DNA of 64,000 nt from an uncultured Pelagibacteraceae bacterium. GTDB lineage: Bacteria; Pseudomonadota; Alphaproteobacteria; Pelagibacterales; Pelagibacteraceae. The stretch's first letter is position 1, and each line of letters opens with the position of its first letter. A program made the position numbers and the translations under genes. The stretch spans positions 186,001-250,000 of the forward strand of contig CACGAC010000001.1 in NCBI GenBank assembly GCA_902571015.1. Reading direction: 5' to 3'. The notes beneath the pieces were generated by a model. That model saw nothing but the letters and a program-made list of their open reading frames with translations. It was not told the DNA's origin and made no database searches. This document shows positions 16,817-26,930 of this stretch, piece by piece.

Positions 16817-17734
16817 TTATCTTTTGTAAGTATTATTAGATTTTATTTTTAAAATTTGACCAATTTCATTTCCAAGTTCTCTAAAATTTTCTAATTTGTC
16901 AGATTTTTTTTCATAAAATCTTTGTGAACCATCCAACGAGAAGAGTTCAGCTTCTACTGTAATTTTGTTTTCATCTACTTTAGAATAAATTCCAACTGCT
17001 GTTTCACAATCTCCTTCTAAAATTTTTAGAATATTTCTTTCAGCATGTGCTCTTTTATAAGTCTCTTTATGATTAATCTTTTTTAACATTGAAATCATAT
17101 CTTCATCATTTTCTCTACACTGTATAGCAATTATACCTTGTCCTGCACTTGGAATTATTTCCTCAATAGAAAAAATTTCTGAAATTTTATCTTCTAATTT
17201 AAGATACTTTATTCCAGCATAAGATAAAATTATCGCATCATACTCACCATCCACTAATTTTTTTATTCTAGTGTCAACATTCCCTCTTATAAGTTTACAA
17301 CTAACATCAGGCCTAATTTTTTTAATTTGAAATTGTCGCCTATAAGAGGACGTCCCAATAACAGCATTCTGTTTTAAATCTTTAAATTTTTTATTTCCAT
17401 TAATTATTGCGATTTCTCTCGCATCAGTTCTTTCAAGAAATGTATCTGTTAAAAGACCATTGGTCTCAATTGCTGGCATGTCTTTTAGTGCATGAACAGC
17501 TAAATCAATATTATTTTTTTGGAGCTCTTTTTCGATACTACTTGAAAACAAACCTTTCCCACCAACATCGGATAATCTGGTATCTAGTATCTCATCACCT
17601 TTGGTAGAAATTTTTTCGATATTTATATCCTGATCAATTAAGTTGGTTGCCTCAATAATTTTCTCTTTTACTTTTTTTGCATATAATAATGCTAACTTAC
17701 TTCCTCGAGATCCAATTGTTATTTTCTTTTTCAT
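16817..17734 (-). CDS. hemC: Hydroxymethylbilane synthase (porphobilinogen deaminase)
   Basis: Links four porphobilinogen units. The start is the ATG at 17734 (MKKKITIGSRGSKLALL), giving 305 residues; a longer in-frame extension to 17923 would run into tsaD on the other strand. Motifs include TKGDEILDTRLSDVGGKGLF near residue 46, the catalytic VHALKDMP near 80, and LEGDCETAVG near 237, whose Cys holds the dipyrromethane cofactor. It is divergent from tsaD with 55 bases between the starts, and hemD follows directly. Confidence 0.97.
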   Translation of the reverse strand: MKKKITIGSRGSKLALLYAKKVKEKIIEATNLIDQDINIEKISTKGDEILDTRLSDVGGKGLFSSSIEKELQKNNIDLAVHALKDMPAIETNGLLTDTFLERTDAREIAIINGNKKFKDLKQNAVIGTSSYRRQFQIKKIRPDVSCKLIRGNVDTRIKKLVDGEYDAIILSYAGIKYLKLEDKISEIFSIEEIIPSAGQGIIAIQCRENDEDMISMLKKINHKETYKRAHAERNILKILEGDCETAVGIYSKVDENKITVEAELFSLDGSQRFYEKKSDKLENFRELGNEIGQILKIKSNNTYKR

Positions 17735-17789
17735 AAAAAAATTATTTCTTACTTGTATTGAGATTGTACAATTATTAAAAACTATTTGT

Positions 17790-18863
17790 ATGAATAAAAA
17801 ACCCTTAATTCTTGGAATAGAAACTAGTTGTGATGAAACTGCAGCATCTATAATTTCAGAAAATGAGCGAGGAATACCAATAATTCTCTCAAATATTATT
17901 TCTAGCCAAACAGAGGTGCACAAGGAATTTGGTGGAGTTGTTCCTGAACTTGCTGCCCGATCCCATTTAGAAAAAATTGATTGGATCGTTCAAAAGGCTT
18001 TGGATGAAAGTGGAAAAAAAATAGACGAAATAGATGCAGTTGCTGCAACGGCTGGACCAGGATTAGTTGTTTGCTTATCGGTTGGTTTAAGTTTTGGTAA
18101 AACCTTTGCTAATTTAATTAAAAAACCATTTATTGCTGTTAATCATTTAGAAGGTCATGCTTTAAGTCCAAGAATTAATTCAGAGTTAAAATACCCGTAT
18201 TTATTTTTATTGATCTCAGGTGGACATTCACAATTTTTAGATGTTAAAGGACTCGGAAATTATAAAAGATTGGGCACTACTATAGATGATGCTTTAGGTG
18301 AAGCATTTGATAAAACCGCAAAATTATTGGGAATAGAATTTCCAGGTGGGCCAAAAATTGAAGTATTTGCTGATAAGGGAAATCCTGAAAAATATAATTT
18401 ACCAAAGCCAATTATTAATAGAGGAGGTTGTAACTTATCATTCGCGGGCTTGAAGACAGCAGTTTTAAAAATATCGAAAAAAATAAAAACAGAACAAGAT
18501 AAATTTGATTTAGCAGCCTCGTTTCAAAAAACAATTATAGAAATCCTGTATAAGAAAACAAAAATTGCTTTTTTAGAGTTTGAAAAACAAAACAATCTGA
18601 ATAAAAAAATTTTTGTTGTTGCCGGTGGTGTTGCGGCTAACAAAAAAATTAGATCAATGTTAATTAATCTATGTAAAGAAAAAAATTATGAGAGTATATT
18701 TCCACCAATAGAACTCTGCGGTGATAATGCTGCAATGATAGGGATGGTAGGCTTAGAAAAATTTAAATTGAATCAATTCAATGATTTGAATTATCCAGCA
18801 AAACCCAGATGGCCACTAGATGAAAAAGCTTATTTCTTAAAAGGAGCAGGTGTAAAATTATGA
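17790..18863 (+). CDS. tsaD: tRNA N6-threonylcarbamoyladenosine transferase
   Basis: Transfers the threonylcarbamoyl group to A37 of ANN-decoding tRNAs in the TsaBDE system. The start is the ATG at 17790 (MNKKPLILGIETSCDETAAS), giving 357 residues; upstream frame back to 17643 overlaps hemC and lacks family sequence. The ASKHA-fold motifs are visible: GIETSCDETA, the metal-binding His pair in NHLEGHALSPRI, FLLISGGHSQF and VVAGGVAANKKIRSML. The stop overlaps the EVE gene by 4 bases. The hemC/tsaD divergence is a common alphaproteobacterial layout. Confidence 0.97.
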   Translation: MNKKPLILGIETSCDETAASIISENERGIPIILSNIISSQTEVHKEFGGVVPELAARSHLEKIDWIVQKALDESGKKIDEIDAVAATAGPGLVVCLSVGLSFGKTFANLIKKPFIAVNHLEGHALSPRINSELKYPYLFLLISGGHSQFLDVKGLGNYKRLGTTIDDALGEAFDKTAKLLGIEFPGGPKIEVFADKGNPEKYNLPKPIINRGGCNLSFAGLKTAVLKISKKIKTEQDKFDLAASFQKTIIEILYKKTKIAFLEFEKQNNLNKKIFVVAGGVAANKKIRSMLINLCKEKNYESIFPPIELCGDNAAMIGMVGLEKFKLNQFNDLNYPAKPRWPLDEKAYFLKGAGVKL

Positions 18864-19273
18864 TGCAATACTGGTTACTTAAATCAGAGCCTGATGTTTG
18901 GTCAATTGATCAACAAAAAAAAGCTGGTGAAAAAGGAGCACCCTGGGACGGTGTAAGAAACTATCAAGCAGCAAAAAATTTAAAAACTATGAAAAAGGGT
19001 GATCAATGTTTTTTTTATCACTCAAATATTGGAAAAGAAATTGTTGGAATAGTAGAAGTTGTGAAAGAACATTACATTGATAAAACAGACAAATCAGGAA
19101 GATTTGTTGCTGTGACTGTTAAGTTTTTGAAAAGACTTAATAACCCTGTGTCTTTAGAGCAAATTAAAAAAAACAAGGATTTAAGCCATTTATCTTTAAT
19201 TAAACAAAGTAGATTATCTGTAATGCCTATTGACTCTAAAAGCTGGAAGATTTTAAATAAAATGAGTAAATAA
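18860..19273 (+). CDS. EVE-domain protein
   Basis: 137 residues forming one EVE domain: [15 protein letters not shown] at the start, [17 protein letters not shown] near 30, [11 protein letters not shown] near 50 and [13 protein letters not shown] near the end. EVE is a PUA-like fold that binds modified bases in RNA or DNA. The ATG overlaps the tsaD stop by 4 bases, which suggests a link to tRNA modification, though this is inference. acs follows after 8 bases. Confidence 0.92.
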   Translation: MMQYWLLKSEPDVWSIDQQKKAGEKGAPWDGVRNYQAAKNLKTMKKGDQCFFYHSNIGKEIVGIVEVVKEHYIDKTDKSGRFVAVTVKFLKRLNNPVSLEQIKKNKDLSHLSLIKQSRLSVMPIDSKSWKILNKMSK

Positions 19274-19281
19274 TAAAAAAA

Positions 19282-21369
19282 ATGCCAAAAAAAAAGAAAT
19301 CAAAAAAGAAAAAAGTCAAAAAGAGAAAGAAGAAAAAATCTTCAAAAAAAAGAAGAAAAATAAAAAGAGTCTCGAAAACTAAAAGATCTACAGCTAAAAG
19401 ATCTAAAAAGAAAAATATCGATAAATCATCATCCAACGATCAAGTTATTAAAACTAAACCTGAATGGGTAAAAAGAAGTTTGGCAAATAAAGCCCAATAT
19501 CAAAAAAAATATTCTGATTCTATTAAAAATAATAATTCATTTTGGAAAAAAGAAGGAAAGAGAATTACTTGGATAAAACCTTACAAAAAAATTAAAGATG
19601 TTAAATATAGTAAGGACGAAGTAAGAATTAAGTGGTTTGAAGATGGTACTTTAAATGCATCTGCAAACTGTATTGATCGTCATTTAAAAGATAAAAAAGA
19701 TAAAACTGCAATTATATGGGTAGGGGATGATCCTAAAGATACTCAAAAAATTTCTTATAAACAATTACATCAAAAAGTTTCAAAAGCTGCTAATGGTCTA
19801 AAAAAGCTAGGGATACAAAAAGGCGACCGTGTCACTATTTATCTTACAATGATACCCGAATTAGCAATACTGATGTTAGCTTGTGCCAGGATAGGTGCCG
19901 TCCACTCAATAATTTTTGGTGGTTTCTCTGCAGAGTCAATTTCAGGAAGAGTGAACGATTGTAAATCAGAATATATAATTACTGCTGATGAGGGAGTAAG
20001 AGGAGGTAAAACTATACCTTTAAAAGCAACGACAGATGAAGCTTTATCTAATTGTCCAGATGTAAAAAAATGTATTGTAGTTAAGAGAACCGGTAATTAT
20101 GTTTATTGGGAACAAGGTCGAGATGTTTGGTATCACGATTTAATTAAAGATGTACCAAATTATTGTGAGCCTGAGGAAATGAGTGCAGAGGATCCTTTGT
20201 TTATTCTCTATACATCAGGATCAACCGGAAAGCCTAAAGGAGTATTGCATACCACTGGAGGATATATGGTTTATGCTTCTATGACTCATCAATATATTTT
20301 CAATTATAAACCGAATGACATTTATTGGTGTACAGCAGATATTGGATGGGTAACTGGTCATAGCTATATAATTTATGGACCATTAGCTAATGGTGCAACA
20401 ACCATTATGTTTGAGGGTGTTCCAAATTACCCTGATAGTTCAAGGTGGTGGCAGATTGTAGACAAATATAAAGTAAACACCTTTTATACAGCGCCAACAG
20501 CTATAAGAGCCTTAATGAGAGAAGGTGATGACCCTGTTAATAAAACCTCCAGAAAATCTTTAAAATTATTAGGAACTGTTGGAGAACCCATAAATCCAGA
20601 AGCATGGATGTGGTATTACAAAACGGTTGGAAATTCAAAATGTCCAATAGTTGATACATGGTGGCAAACAGAGACAGGAGGAATTCTTATAGCACCACAA
20701 ACTGGAGCCATTCCACTTAAACCTGGATCAGCAACAAAACCTTTTTATGGAATTAAACCAGTGCTAGTGAATAAAGATGGTAAAGAAATAAAAGGTGAAG
20801 GTGAAGGTAGACTTTGTATAGCTCAATCTTGGCCTGGTCAAATGAGAACAGTATATGGTGACCATCAAAGATTTATTGATACATATTTTTCTCAATTTGA
20901 TGGAAAATATTTTACCGGAGACGGATGTAAAAGAGACAAAGACGGTTATTATTGGATAACAGGTAGAGTTGATGATGTAATAATTGTCTCTGGTCATAAC
21001 CTTGGCACTGCTGAAATCGAAAGTGCCTTTGTTGCTCATCCTAAAGTAGCTGAGGCTGCTGTGGTTGGATATCCTCATGATATTAAAGGAAATGGGTTAT
21101 ATTGTTATGTCACCCTTAATGCAGGTGAGAATGAGACGGGCGATTTGGATAGAGAACTAAAACTTTGGGTAAGAAAACAAATAGGACCTTTAGCAACACC
21201 AGATCTAATTCAATTTACCCCAGGGCTTCCAAAAACAAGATCTGGAAAAATAATGAGAAGAATTTTAAGAAAGATTGCAGCAAACGAGCATGGACAACTA
21301 GGTGATACAACTACTCTTGCAGATCCAGGTGTAGTCGATAGCTTAGTTGAAAATAGAAAAAATACTTAA
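19282..21369 (+). CDS. acs: Acetyl-CoA synthetase with Lys/Arg-rich N-terminal tail
   Basis: 695 residues. From about residue 58 ([14 protein letters not shown]) it is a normal AMP-forming acetyl-CoA synthetase: [29 protein letters not shown] (P-loop, near 311), WWQTETGG and the C-terminal [13 protein letters not shown] with the Lys that is acetylated in other bacteria. The first 45 residues contain about 24 Lys and 6 Arg, unlike any typical Acs. No ATG lies between the tail and the catalytic part; a TTG in SLANK is the only other candidate start I see. The adjacent symporter suggests acetate uptake and activation. Confidence 0.95.
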   Translation: MPKKKKSKKKKVKKRKKKKSSKKRRKIKRVSKTKRSTAKRSKKKNIDKSSSNDQVIKTKPEWVKRSLANKAQYQKKYSDSIKNNNSFWKKEGKRITWIKPYKKIKDVKYSKDEVRIKWFEDGTLNASANCIDRHLKDKKDKTAIIWVGDDPKDTQKISYKQLHQKVSKAANGLKKLGIQKGDRVTIYLTMIPELAILMLACARIGAVHSIIFGGFSAESISGRVNDCKSEYIITADEGVRGGKTIPLKATTDEALSNCPDVKKCIVVKRTGNYVYWEQGRDVWYHDLIKDVPNYCEPEEMSAEDPLFILYTSGSTGKPKGVLHTTGGYMVYASMTHQYIFNYKPNDIYWCTADIGWVTGHSYIIYGPLANGATTIMFEGVPNYPDSSRWWQIVDKYKVNTFYTAPTAIRALMREGDDPVNKTSRKSLKLLGTVGEPINPEAWMWYYKTVGNSKCPIVDTWWQTETGGILIAPQTGAIPLKPGSATKPFYGIKPVLVNKDGKEIKGEGEGRLCIAQSWPGQMRTVYGDHQRFIDTYFSQFDGKYFTGDGCKRDKDGYYWITGRVDDVIIVSGHNLGTAEIESAFVAHPKVAEAAVVGYPHDIKGNGLYCYVTLNAGENETGDLDRELKLWVRKQIGPLATPDLIQFTPGLPKTRSGKIMRRILRKIAANEHGQLGDTTTLADPGVVDSLVENRKNT

Positions 21370-22010
21370 AATTTTATTCTTTCATTAAATTCTTTTTTTA
21401 CAACATCCCATTTTAAAATCACTGAGTTTAGAACTATTTTGCGATCTAAAGTTTTTAAATCTTCTGCAATTGGTGCCCACTTATATAAAGATAAAGCGCT
21501 AGTATTGAATGGTAAATCATTGTGATGATCATCCCAATTAATATTTTGTATTCTTTCATCAAAACTTTTTTTTGCATTTTCAATGATATCAATTGGCATC
21601 TTATTTGAAGTTTCATCATCTAAAATTTTTAAAAAAATTTCTTTTGCTTTCTCTGTGTCTTGGTAATTGAAATTCGCTTTCAATTTTGAAAATGTAAACA
21701 ATGTAAGATCTTGAAGTGCGACCGCATAAATATTCCACTTAGCCAAATTTACTGAGTCCATAAAAGTATCATTCTCAAAATGAAGAACGTACCTAGTTCC
21801 CATCCTCGTTTTAAGGTAGCCGTAAAGAGTAACCTGACTCACCCAGGCAGATTTTGTTTGAATAAATGTTTCAAGTTCATCCAAATTGCTAATTTTCCCC
21901 TTAGGAATGAAAGCTTTGAACATGGCAAAAAGATAAGTCTTAAAATCATGCCAAGTTAAATCCCTCCACGTTAATTTGTATTTTCCCATAAAAAGCCCTA
22001 TTTTTGACAC
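21366..22010 (-). CDS. Conserved protein of unknown function next to the symporter operon
   Basis: About 214 residues from a GTG at 22010, or 207 from the ATG at 21989 ([19 protein letters not shown]), which I find equally likely. No signal peptide or membrane segment; the sequence is rich in Trp, Lys and Phe, with [20 protein letters not shown] near 160. I do not recognise a domain. It is convergent with acs (4-base overlap) and divergent from the DUF4212-symporter pair, so it may share a control region with acetate uptake. Confidence 0.7.
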   Translation of the reverse strand: MSKIGLFMGKYKLTWRDLTWHDFKTYLFAMFKAFIPKGKISNLDELETFIQTKSAWVSQVTLYGYLKTRMGTRYVLHFENDTFMDSVNLAKWNIYAVALQDLTLFTFSKLKANFNYQDTEKAKEIFLKILDDETSNKMPIDIIENAKKSFDERIQNINWDDHHNDLPFNTSALSLYKWAPIAEDLKTLDRKIVLNSVILKWDVVKKEFNERIKF

Positions 22011-22114
22011 TTATAACTTGAAAAGACCAGTAAATTTACCAATTTTAACACTTTAAATCTATTTCATAATGGTTATGGTTTTTGCCAGTTATAACTAAAA
22101 AGAGAGAGGTATAA

Positions 22115-22375
22115 ATGTCAAAACAAGAACAACACTGGGAAAAATCCAAGGGTTTGCTAATGATGACGTTAGCAATTTGGTTTGTTTTCTCAATTGGCAT
22201 CTTCTTATTCGGGGCTGAAATGAACGAAGTTACGGGACCATTTGGTTATCCGTTAACTTATTGGTTCACATGTCAAGGTTCTCTTGGAATTTTCGTATTA
22301 CTGATTTTCTGGTTTGCGAACAGGCAAGAAAAAATTGATGAAGAGTTCGGCTTCAGTGAAAGAGGAGATGACTAA
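22115..22375 (+). CDS. DUF4212 small subunit of a sodium:solute symporter
   Basis: 86 residues with two membrane segments (about 17-37 and 47-68) and the typical PFGYPLTYWFTCQGSLG link. DUF4212 proteins are small partners of VC_2705-type sodium:solute symporters, and the partner gene starts on the last base of this one. A purine-rich run, GAGAGAGG, ends about 7 bases before the ATG and is one of the few convincing ribosome-binding sites in the window, suggesting strong expression. Confidence 0.92.
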   Translation: MSKQEQHWEKSKGLLMMTLAIWFVFSIGIFLFGAEMNEVTGPFGYPLTYWFTCQGSLGIFVLLIFWFANRQEKIDEEFGFSERGDD

Positions 22376-24189
22376 TGATTAAAGGTAATTTTATAGACAA
22401 TTTACCTAAGGTTTATGGAATCTATACAGGTGGTTTTTTAGCTTTCATAATCATTATGTCAATTGCCGAGCAGATGGGTATGACAGCGAAAACAATTGGT
22501 ATTTGTTTCGTTGCCTTCACGGTAGCCATCTATGCTATAATTGGTTATCTATCACGTACAGCTCAAGCTGATGCGTATTACGTAGCTGGAAGACAAGTAC
22601 CAACCGTGTTCAACGGAATGGCGACAGCAGCAGACTGGATGTCTGGTGCATCATTCGTTGCAATGGCAGGTGGTATTTACTTTAAGGGTTACGGTTATAT
22701 GGCACTACTTGTAGGTTGGACTGGTGGATATGTATTAGTTGCATCACTTTTAGCACCTTACCTAAGAAAATTTGGCTGTTACACAGTTCCAGATTTTATT
22801 GGTACAAGATACGGTGGTAATTTGAGTAGATTTATGGCGGTAGTAGTTTTAACTGTTGCTTCATTTACTTACGTGACTGCACAAATTAACGCCACAGGTA
22901 CAATTGCATCTGTTGCACTTGATATTCCATTCCAATACGCTGTATACGTTGGACTTATAAGTATCTTACTTTGTTCAATGCTTGGTGGTATGAGAGGGGT
23001 AACTTGGACACAGGTAGCTCAATATATCGTGCTAATCATAGCTTACTTATTACCAGTATTCTGGATCAGTAACAAAATGGGTGCGGGTTTCTTCCCTCAC
23101 TTCATGTTAGCTGATGAAGTTTCTAGAATAGCTGAATTAGAGGCTCAGTTTGGTTTTGTTAAAAACTCTGCTGAAAATCTAAAAGAAGTACCAAAAGGTT
23201 TGGCTGGAATAACTAAAGCTCACTCAGCAGTGAACGCAACACCTTGGGCATTTATTTCATTAGCGTTAGCGATGATGATGGGAACAGCTTCATTGCCTCA
23301 CGTTATGATGAGATATTTTACTACTCCAAGTGTAAAAGCAGCTAGAAAATCAGTAGGTTGGTCATTATTCTTTATCTTCCTACTTTATTCTTCTGCTCCA
23401 ATGTTAGCGACACTATCTAAGTTGTCATTGATTGATCCGTCCCTACCAACAGGTATTATCGGTAAATCAATAGCTGAAGTTCAATCGATAGATTGGTATC
23501 AAAACTGGAACCAAGCAAACTTAATGTTTGTAAGCGACTTTAACGGAAATGGAACTCTTGAATTAAACGAGTTTTTCATGGGTGGTAAAGCCGTTGTGTT
23601 AGCAACTCCAGAAATAGCTGGATTACCATATGTAATCTCAGGTCTGGTTGCTGCTGGAGGTATGGCCGCTGCCATGTCAACAGCCGATGGTTTGATTTTA
23701 GCAATTGCAAACGCAATCTCACACGATGTTTACTATAAGATCATCGATCCAAAAGCTGAGACTGCGAAGAGACTAGTTGTTGCAAGGGTATTACTTGTAG
23801 TAATTGGTTTTGCAGGAGCGACAATCGCAGCTCTTGAGATCCAGGGTATCTTAGGTTCAGTAATCTGGGCTTTTGACTTTGCGATGTCAGGACTATTCTT
23901 CCCACTTGTACTTGGTGTATGGTGGAAGAGAGCTAACAAAGAAGGTGCTATTGCTGGTATGTTCTTAGGATTAGTTTCTGGTGCTGCTTACCTAGTTTGG
24001 GTAAGAACAGGCGGAAGTGGATTCTTAGGAATTACTCAGTTAACATTTGGTATCTTTGGTTCAGCTGTCAGCTTAGTAGCAATGGTTGTAGTCAGCTTAA
24101 TGACTCAAGCACCAAACGCTGCAACGCAGAAAATGGTTGATGAGGTTCGTGTACCAGCTGGTAAATCGATCCTTGGCAAACAACACTAA
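22375..24189 (+). CDS. Sodium:solute symporter, acetate/monocarboxylate type (VC_2705 family)
   Basis: 604 residues with about 13 membrane segments. Signature stretches include YYVAGRQVPTVFNGMATAAD near residue 68, ASLPHVMMRYFTT near 303 and GGMAAAMSTADGLILAIANA near 426, all typical of the SSF family close to ActP. Residues 388-399 read DFNGNGTLELNE, a canonical EF-hand-like loop sitting in an extramembrane segment. With the DUF4212 partner and nearby acs, uptake of acetate or a similar short acid driven by sodium is the best inference. A strong terminator follows 12 bases after the stop. Confidence 0.93.
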   Translation: MIKGNFIDNLPKVYGIYTGGFLAFIIIMSIAEQMGMTAKTIGICFVAFTVAIYAIIGYLSRTAQADAYYVAGRQVPTVFNGMATAADWMSGASFVAMAGGIYFKGYGYMALLVGWTGGYVLVASLLAPYLRKFGCYTVPDFIGTRYGGNLSRFMAVVVLTVASFTYVTAQINATGTIASVALDIPFQYAVYVGLISILLCSMLGGMRGVTWTQVAQYIVLIIAYLLPVFWISNKMGAGFFPHFMLADEVSRIAELEAQFGFVKNSAENLKEVPKGLAGITKAHSAVNATPWAFISLALAMMMGTASLPHVMMRYFTTPSVKAARKSVGWSLFFIFLLYSSAPMLATLSKLSLIDPSLPTGIIGKSIAEVQSIDWYQNWNQANLMFVSDFNGNGTLELNEFFMGGKAVVLATPEIAGLPYVISGLVAAGGMAAAMSTADGLILAIANAISHDVYYKIIDPKAETAKRLVVARVLLVVIGFAGATIAALEIQGILGSVIWAFDFAMSGLFFPLVLGVWWKRANKEGAIAGMFLGLVSGAAYLVWVRTGGSGFLGITQLTFGIFGSAVSLVAMVVVSLMTQAPNAATQKMVDEVRVPAGKSILGKQH

Positions 24190-24200
24190 ATAATCTTATT

Positions 24201-24226
24201 AAGGGGCGATTAATTTCGCCCCTTTT
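24201..24226 (+). terminator. Rho-independent terminator of the symporter operon
   Basis: AAGGGGCGA at 24201-24209 pairs with TCGCCCCTT at 24216-24224 across a six-base loop, followed by a short T-run. The GC-rich stem stands out sharply in this AT-rich DNA and lies 12 bases after the symporter stop. Confidence 0.9.
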
Positions 24227-24258
24227 AATTTCGATCTTTTTCCAATATAAATTTCTCA

Positions 24259-24603
24259 ATGTCGGCTAACTTTCATCCTTTAGTATATATAATTGACTAT
24301 ATTCTTGGGGTAATCATGTGGACTTTGATTGGAAGAGTTGCAATGAATATTTTTCAAAGAGAAGACTCTCAATTTTTTTTTATGAGAGTCTTTGTTAAAT
24401 TTACTAATCCTTTGATCAACTTATTTAAACCTATAACTCCATCTTTTATCATACAACCAATCGTGCCTCTTTACGTTGCTTGGTTTTTTTTCATGATAAG
24501 GTTTTACTTTATGCCTTGGGTTCTAGGATACTCAGTGATGGGTATGTTGTCATTTCCATTAGAAAGTGAGATTTCAAGACAAATTTATCAATTTTTTAAT
24601 TAA
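24259..24603 (+). CDS. YggT-like membrane protein
   Basis: 114 residues with two hydrophobic blocks (about 10-27 and 66-92) around the amphipathic stretch FTNPLINLFKPITPSFIIQ, the same plan as the YggT protein at 14742-15032. The family assignment rests on this layout rather than a strong motif. It follows the symporter terminator, so it has its own promoter, and it precedes rpe by 40 bases. Function unknown. Confidence 0.65.
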   Translation: MSANFHPLVYIIDYILGVIMWTLIGRVAMNIFQREDSQFFFMRVFVKFTNPLINLFKPITPSFIIQPIVPLYVAWFFFMIRFYFMPWVLGYSVMGMLSFPLESEISRQIYQFFN

Positions 24604-24643
24604 ATTAAATTTTAAAATTTGGTACTAGTTAATTTAATAATCT

Positions 24644-25303
24644 ATGAAAAAAATACAAATTTCCCCCTCAATATTATCTGCAGACTTTAGTCAATTAGGA
24701 AATGAGATTAAGAGGCTAGAAGATGCAGGTGCAGATATGATACATGTTGATGTAATGGATGGTCATTTTGTTCCTAATTTAACTATTGGACCTCCGGTCA
24801 TTAAGACTCTTAGAAAGTATTCAAAATTAACCTTTGATGTACATTTGATGATTTCACCTGTCCATAAATATATAAAAGATTTTGCAGATGCAGGAGCTGA
24901 TATAATTACTATACACCCTGAAGCGACTGATAATTTAGCAGAGTCAATTAAACATATTAAAAGTTTTAAAAAAAAGGTTGGTATTTCTCTAAATCCAAAT
25001 ACAGAGATAAACATAATTGAAAACGAGCTAAAAAATGTGGATTTGATTTTAGTCATGAGTGTATATCCAGGTTTTGGGGGGCAGAAATTTATTCCCGACG
25101 TAATTAAAAAAATTGAATTATTAAAAAAACTTAAAGACGACGAAAATTATAAATACGATATTGAAGTAGATGGTGGAATAAATTTTTCAAATTCAAAAGA
25201 TGTAATAAACGCAGGTGCAAATATTCTTGTATCAGGAACCACAATATTTAAAGAAAACAACGGAAACATTAAAAAAAATATAGAAACACTTAAAGAAGTG
25301 TAG
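24644..25303 (+). CDS. rpe: Ribulose-phosphate 3-epimerase
   Basis: 219 residues, a cytosolic TIM barrel that interconverts ribulose-5-phosphate and xylulose-5-phosphate. Motifs: ISPSILSADFSQLG at the start, HVDVMDGHFVPNLT near 34 (metal ligands), TFDVHLM near 65, MSVYPGFGGQKF near 138 and EVDGGI near 175. The heparinase-like gene starts one base after the stop, and purH follows that, giving an rpe-heparinase-purH transcript. Confidence 0.97.
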   Translation: MKKIQISPSILSADFSQLGNEIKRLEDAGADMIHVDVMDGHFVPNLTIGPPVIKTLRKYSKLTFDVHLMISPVHKYIKDFADAGADIITIHPEATDNLAESIKHIKSFKKKVGISLNPNTEINIIENELKNVDLILVMSVYPGFGGQKFIPDVIKKIELLKKLKDDENYKYDIEVDGGINFSNSKDVINAGANILVSGTTIFKENNGNIKKNIETLKEV

Positions 25304-25304
25304 A

Positions 25305-26930
25305 ATGCTGTTAGATGGATTTTTTGAAACCTTTAATGAGTTTGGAGAAATAATCAAAAAAAAATCCAGAGGTATTTATCAAAATTCAAGTTTATACGAA
25401 AAAAAGATTTCTAAAACATTTGATAACGAGTTCATATATAAACCAAGTCCACACTTACTTTCATCGATTATTAAATACCAAAATAAGAAATACAAAATTG
25501 AGGAATTTGAACTAGAAACAGTTTGGAGTAGCGAGATTAAATTTAAAGATTTTGAAAAATTAAATAATTTTTTTTGGTTGTTCAGTCTTGACCTTAAATC
25601 CTCAAAAAATTCTGTGAAAAAAGTTATCACTAATTGGATCAAAAGTAACAGTCACTTTAAAAAGGAAAGTTGGGAATTTAATATGACCGCTAAACGTATA
25701 ATTTCCTGCCTATCTAATCATCAGCTTACTTATGATGACAATGATAAAGAATATAGATCAATATTTGATCACATGATTCAAAAACAAACAAATCATTTAT
25801 TAAATGAGATAAAAAACTCAAAAAATTTAGAAAACAAAATAATTGGTTGCTCAGCAATAATTCTGACAGGATTATGTTACAAAATTGAGAAAAACTATTT
25901 AGATGTTGGTTTAAGTTTTCTAAAGAAAATTACTAGTTCCTCAATAGATAACCGAGGTTTTACAAACTCACGGAATATAAAACAGTTAATTTTTTTCTTA
26001 AAATATTTCATAATTATTAAAGAATGGTTCAAAGAATCTCAGGTTGAAATTCCAGATCACATAGAAGAAAATATTTATCATTTTGGACAAAGTTATGCAT
26101 TTATAAGACAAAATACACATACAGATCTTTTGTTTAACGGTAATAATAATTCTAATACTCTGGAATTTGATCACTACTTAAGACGCCTAGGCTATAAATT
26201 TAAAAATGAAAATAAAGATTGTGGTGGATATATAATATTAAAAAATAAAAAAATTTGTATAGCAATGGATGTAGGATCTTCACCAAATTCTAAGTATACT
26301 GAGGATTATCAATCAGGTGCTCTTTCATTTGAAATTATTTCAAATGGAAAAAAACTTATAACCAATTGTGGTTATTACAATAAGAATAATCAAAATCTCA
26401 ACGAAATATCAAAATCCTCAGCTGCACACAGCACGTTAATAATTGATGATAATTCCTCGTGTAAATTTATAAAAAAGAAAGGTACATTAATTTTAAAAGC
26501 AGGCTTAAAAATTATTCAAAAAAATTCCATATGTGAGAAAAATTATTGGAAAATCAATGCTGCTCATGATGGATATTTAAAAAAGTTTAAATCAATTCAT
26601 GAGAGAAATATAGAATTTTTTCCTGAACAAATGAAGTTTATCGGAAACGATAAGATTATTAAAAGGAAGAATAATTATAATCTTAAGTTTGATATTCGAT
26701 TTCATCTAGAGCCAAATATTAAATTAATGAAAACCCAAGATAATAAATCCATTTTAATAGAATTGGATGATGAGGGATGGAAATTTACTTGCGATAATTA
26801 TGAAATTAATATTGATAATGGCTTATACTTCGGTAATAAAAATTCATATATTGAGAACCAGAATATTTATGTATCTGGAATATTAAACGATAAAGAAGAG
26901 AACATTAAATGGGAAATTAAGAAGATATGA
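25305..26930 (+). CDS. Heparinase II/III-like protein
   Basis: 541 residues with no signal peptide. The N-terminal half is helical (ESWEFNMTAKRIISCLSNH), as in the alpha-toroid of the heparinase II/III family, and the C-terminal half is beta-rich with the conserved core CIAMDVGSSPNSKY near 318 and SKSSAAHSTLIIDDNSS near 373. Relatives are polysaccharide lyases or uncharacterised cytosolic proteins, and in alphaproteobacteria this gene commonly sits beside purH, as here. It overlaps purH by 4 bases. Enzymatic activity is unproven for this branch. Confidence 0.8.
   Translation: MLLDGFFETFNEFGEIIKKKSRGIYQNSSLYEKKISKTFDNEFIYKPSPHLLSSIIKYQNKKYKIEEFELETVWSSEIKFKDFEKLNNFFWLFSLDLKSSKNSVKKVITNWIKSNSHFKKESWEFNMTAKRIISCLSNHQLTYDDNDKEYRSIFDHMIQKQTNHLLNEIKNSKNLENKIIGCSAIILTGLCYKIEKNYLDVGLSFLKKITSSSIDNRGFTNSRNIKQLIFFLKYFIIIKEWFKESQVEIPDHIEENIYHFGQSYAFIRQNTHTDLLFNGNNNSNTLEFDHYLRRLGYKFKNENKDCGGYIILKNKKICIAMDVGSSPNSKYTEDYQSGALSFEIISNGKKLITNCGYYNKNNQNLNEISKSSAAHSTLIIDDNSSCKFIKKKGTLILKAGLKIIQKNSICEKNYWKINAAHDGYLKKFKSIHERNIEFFPEQMKFIGNDKIIKRKNNYNLKFDIRFHLEPNIKLMKTQDNKSILIELDDEGWKFTCDNYEINIDNGLYFGNKNSYIENQNIYVSGILNDKEENIKWEIKKI

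Noticed and set aside
17643-17789. N-terminal extension of TsaD
   Set aside because: It overlaps hemC on the other strand and lacks family sequence; the ATG at 17790 gives a normal start.
19236-19436. Minus-strand frame rich in Phe, Leu and Asp
   Set aside because: It is the complement of the Lys-rich acs tail; the hydrophobic look comes only from the A-rich plus strand.
22011-22114. Short palindromes GTAAATTTAC and AGTTATAACT in the symporter control region
   Set aside because: Ten-base AT palindromes are expected by chance in DNA this AT-rich, and no matching regulator site is known to me.
24607-24620. AAATTTTAAAATTT palindrome before rpe
   Set aside because: Low-complexity AT sequence without a GC stem or adjacent functional signal.
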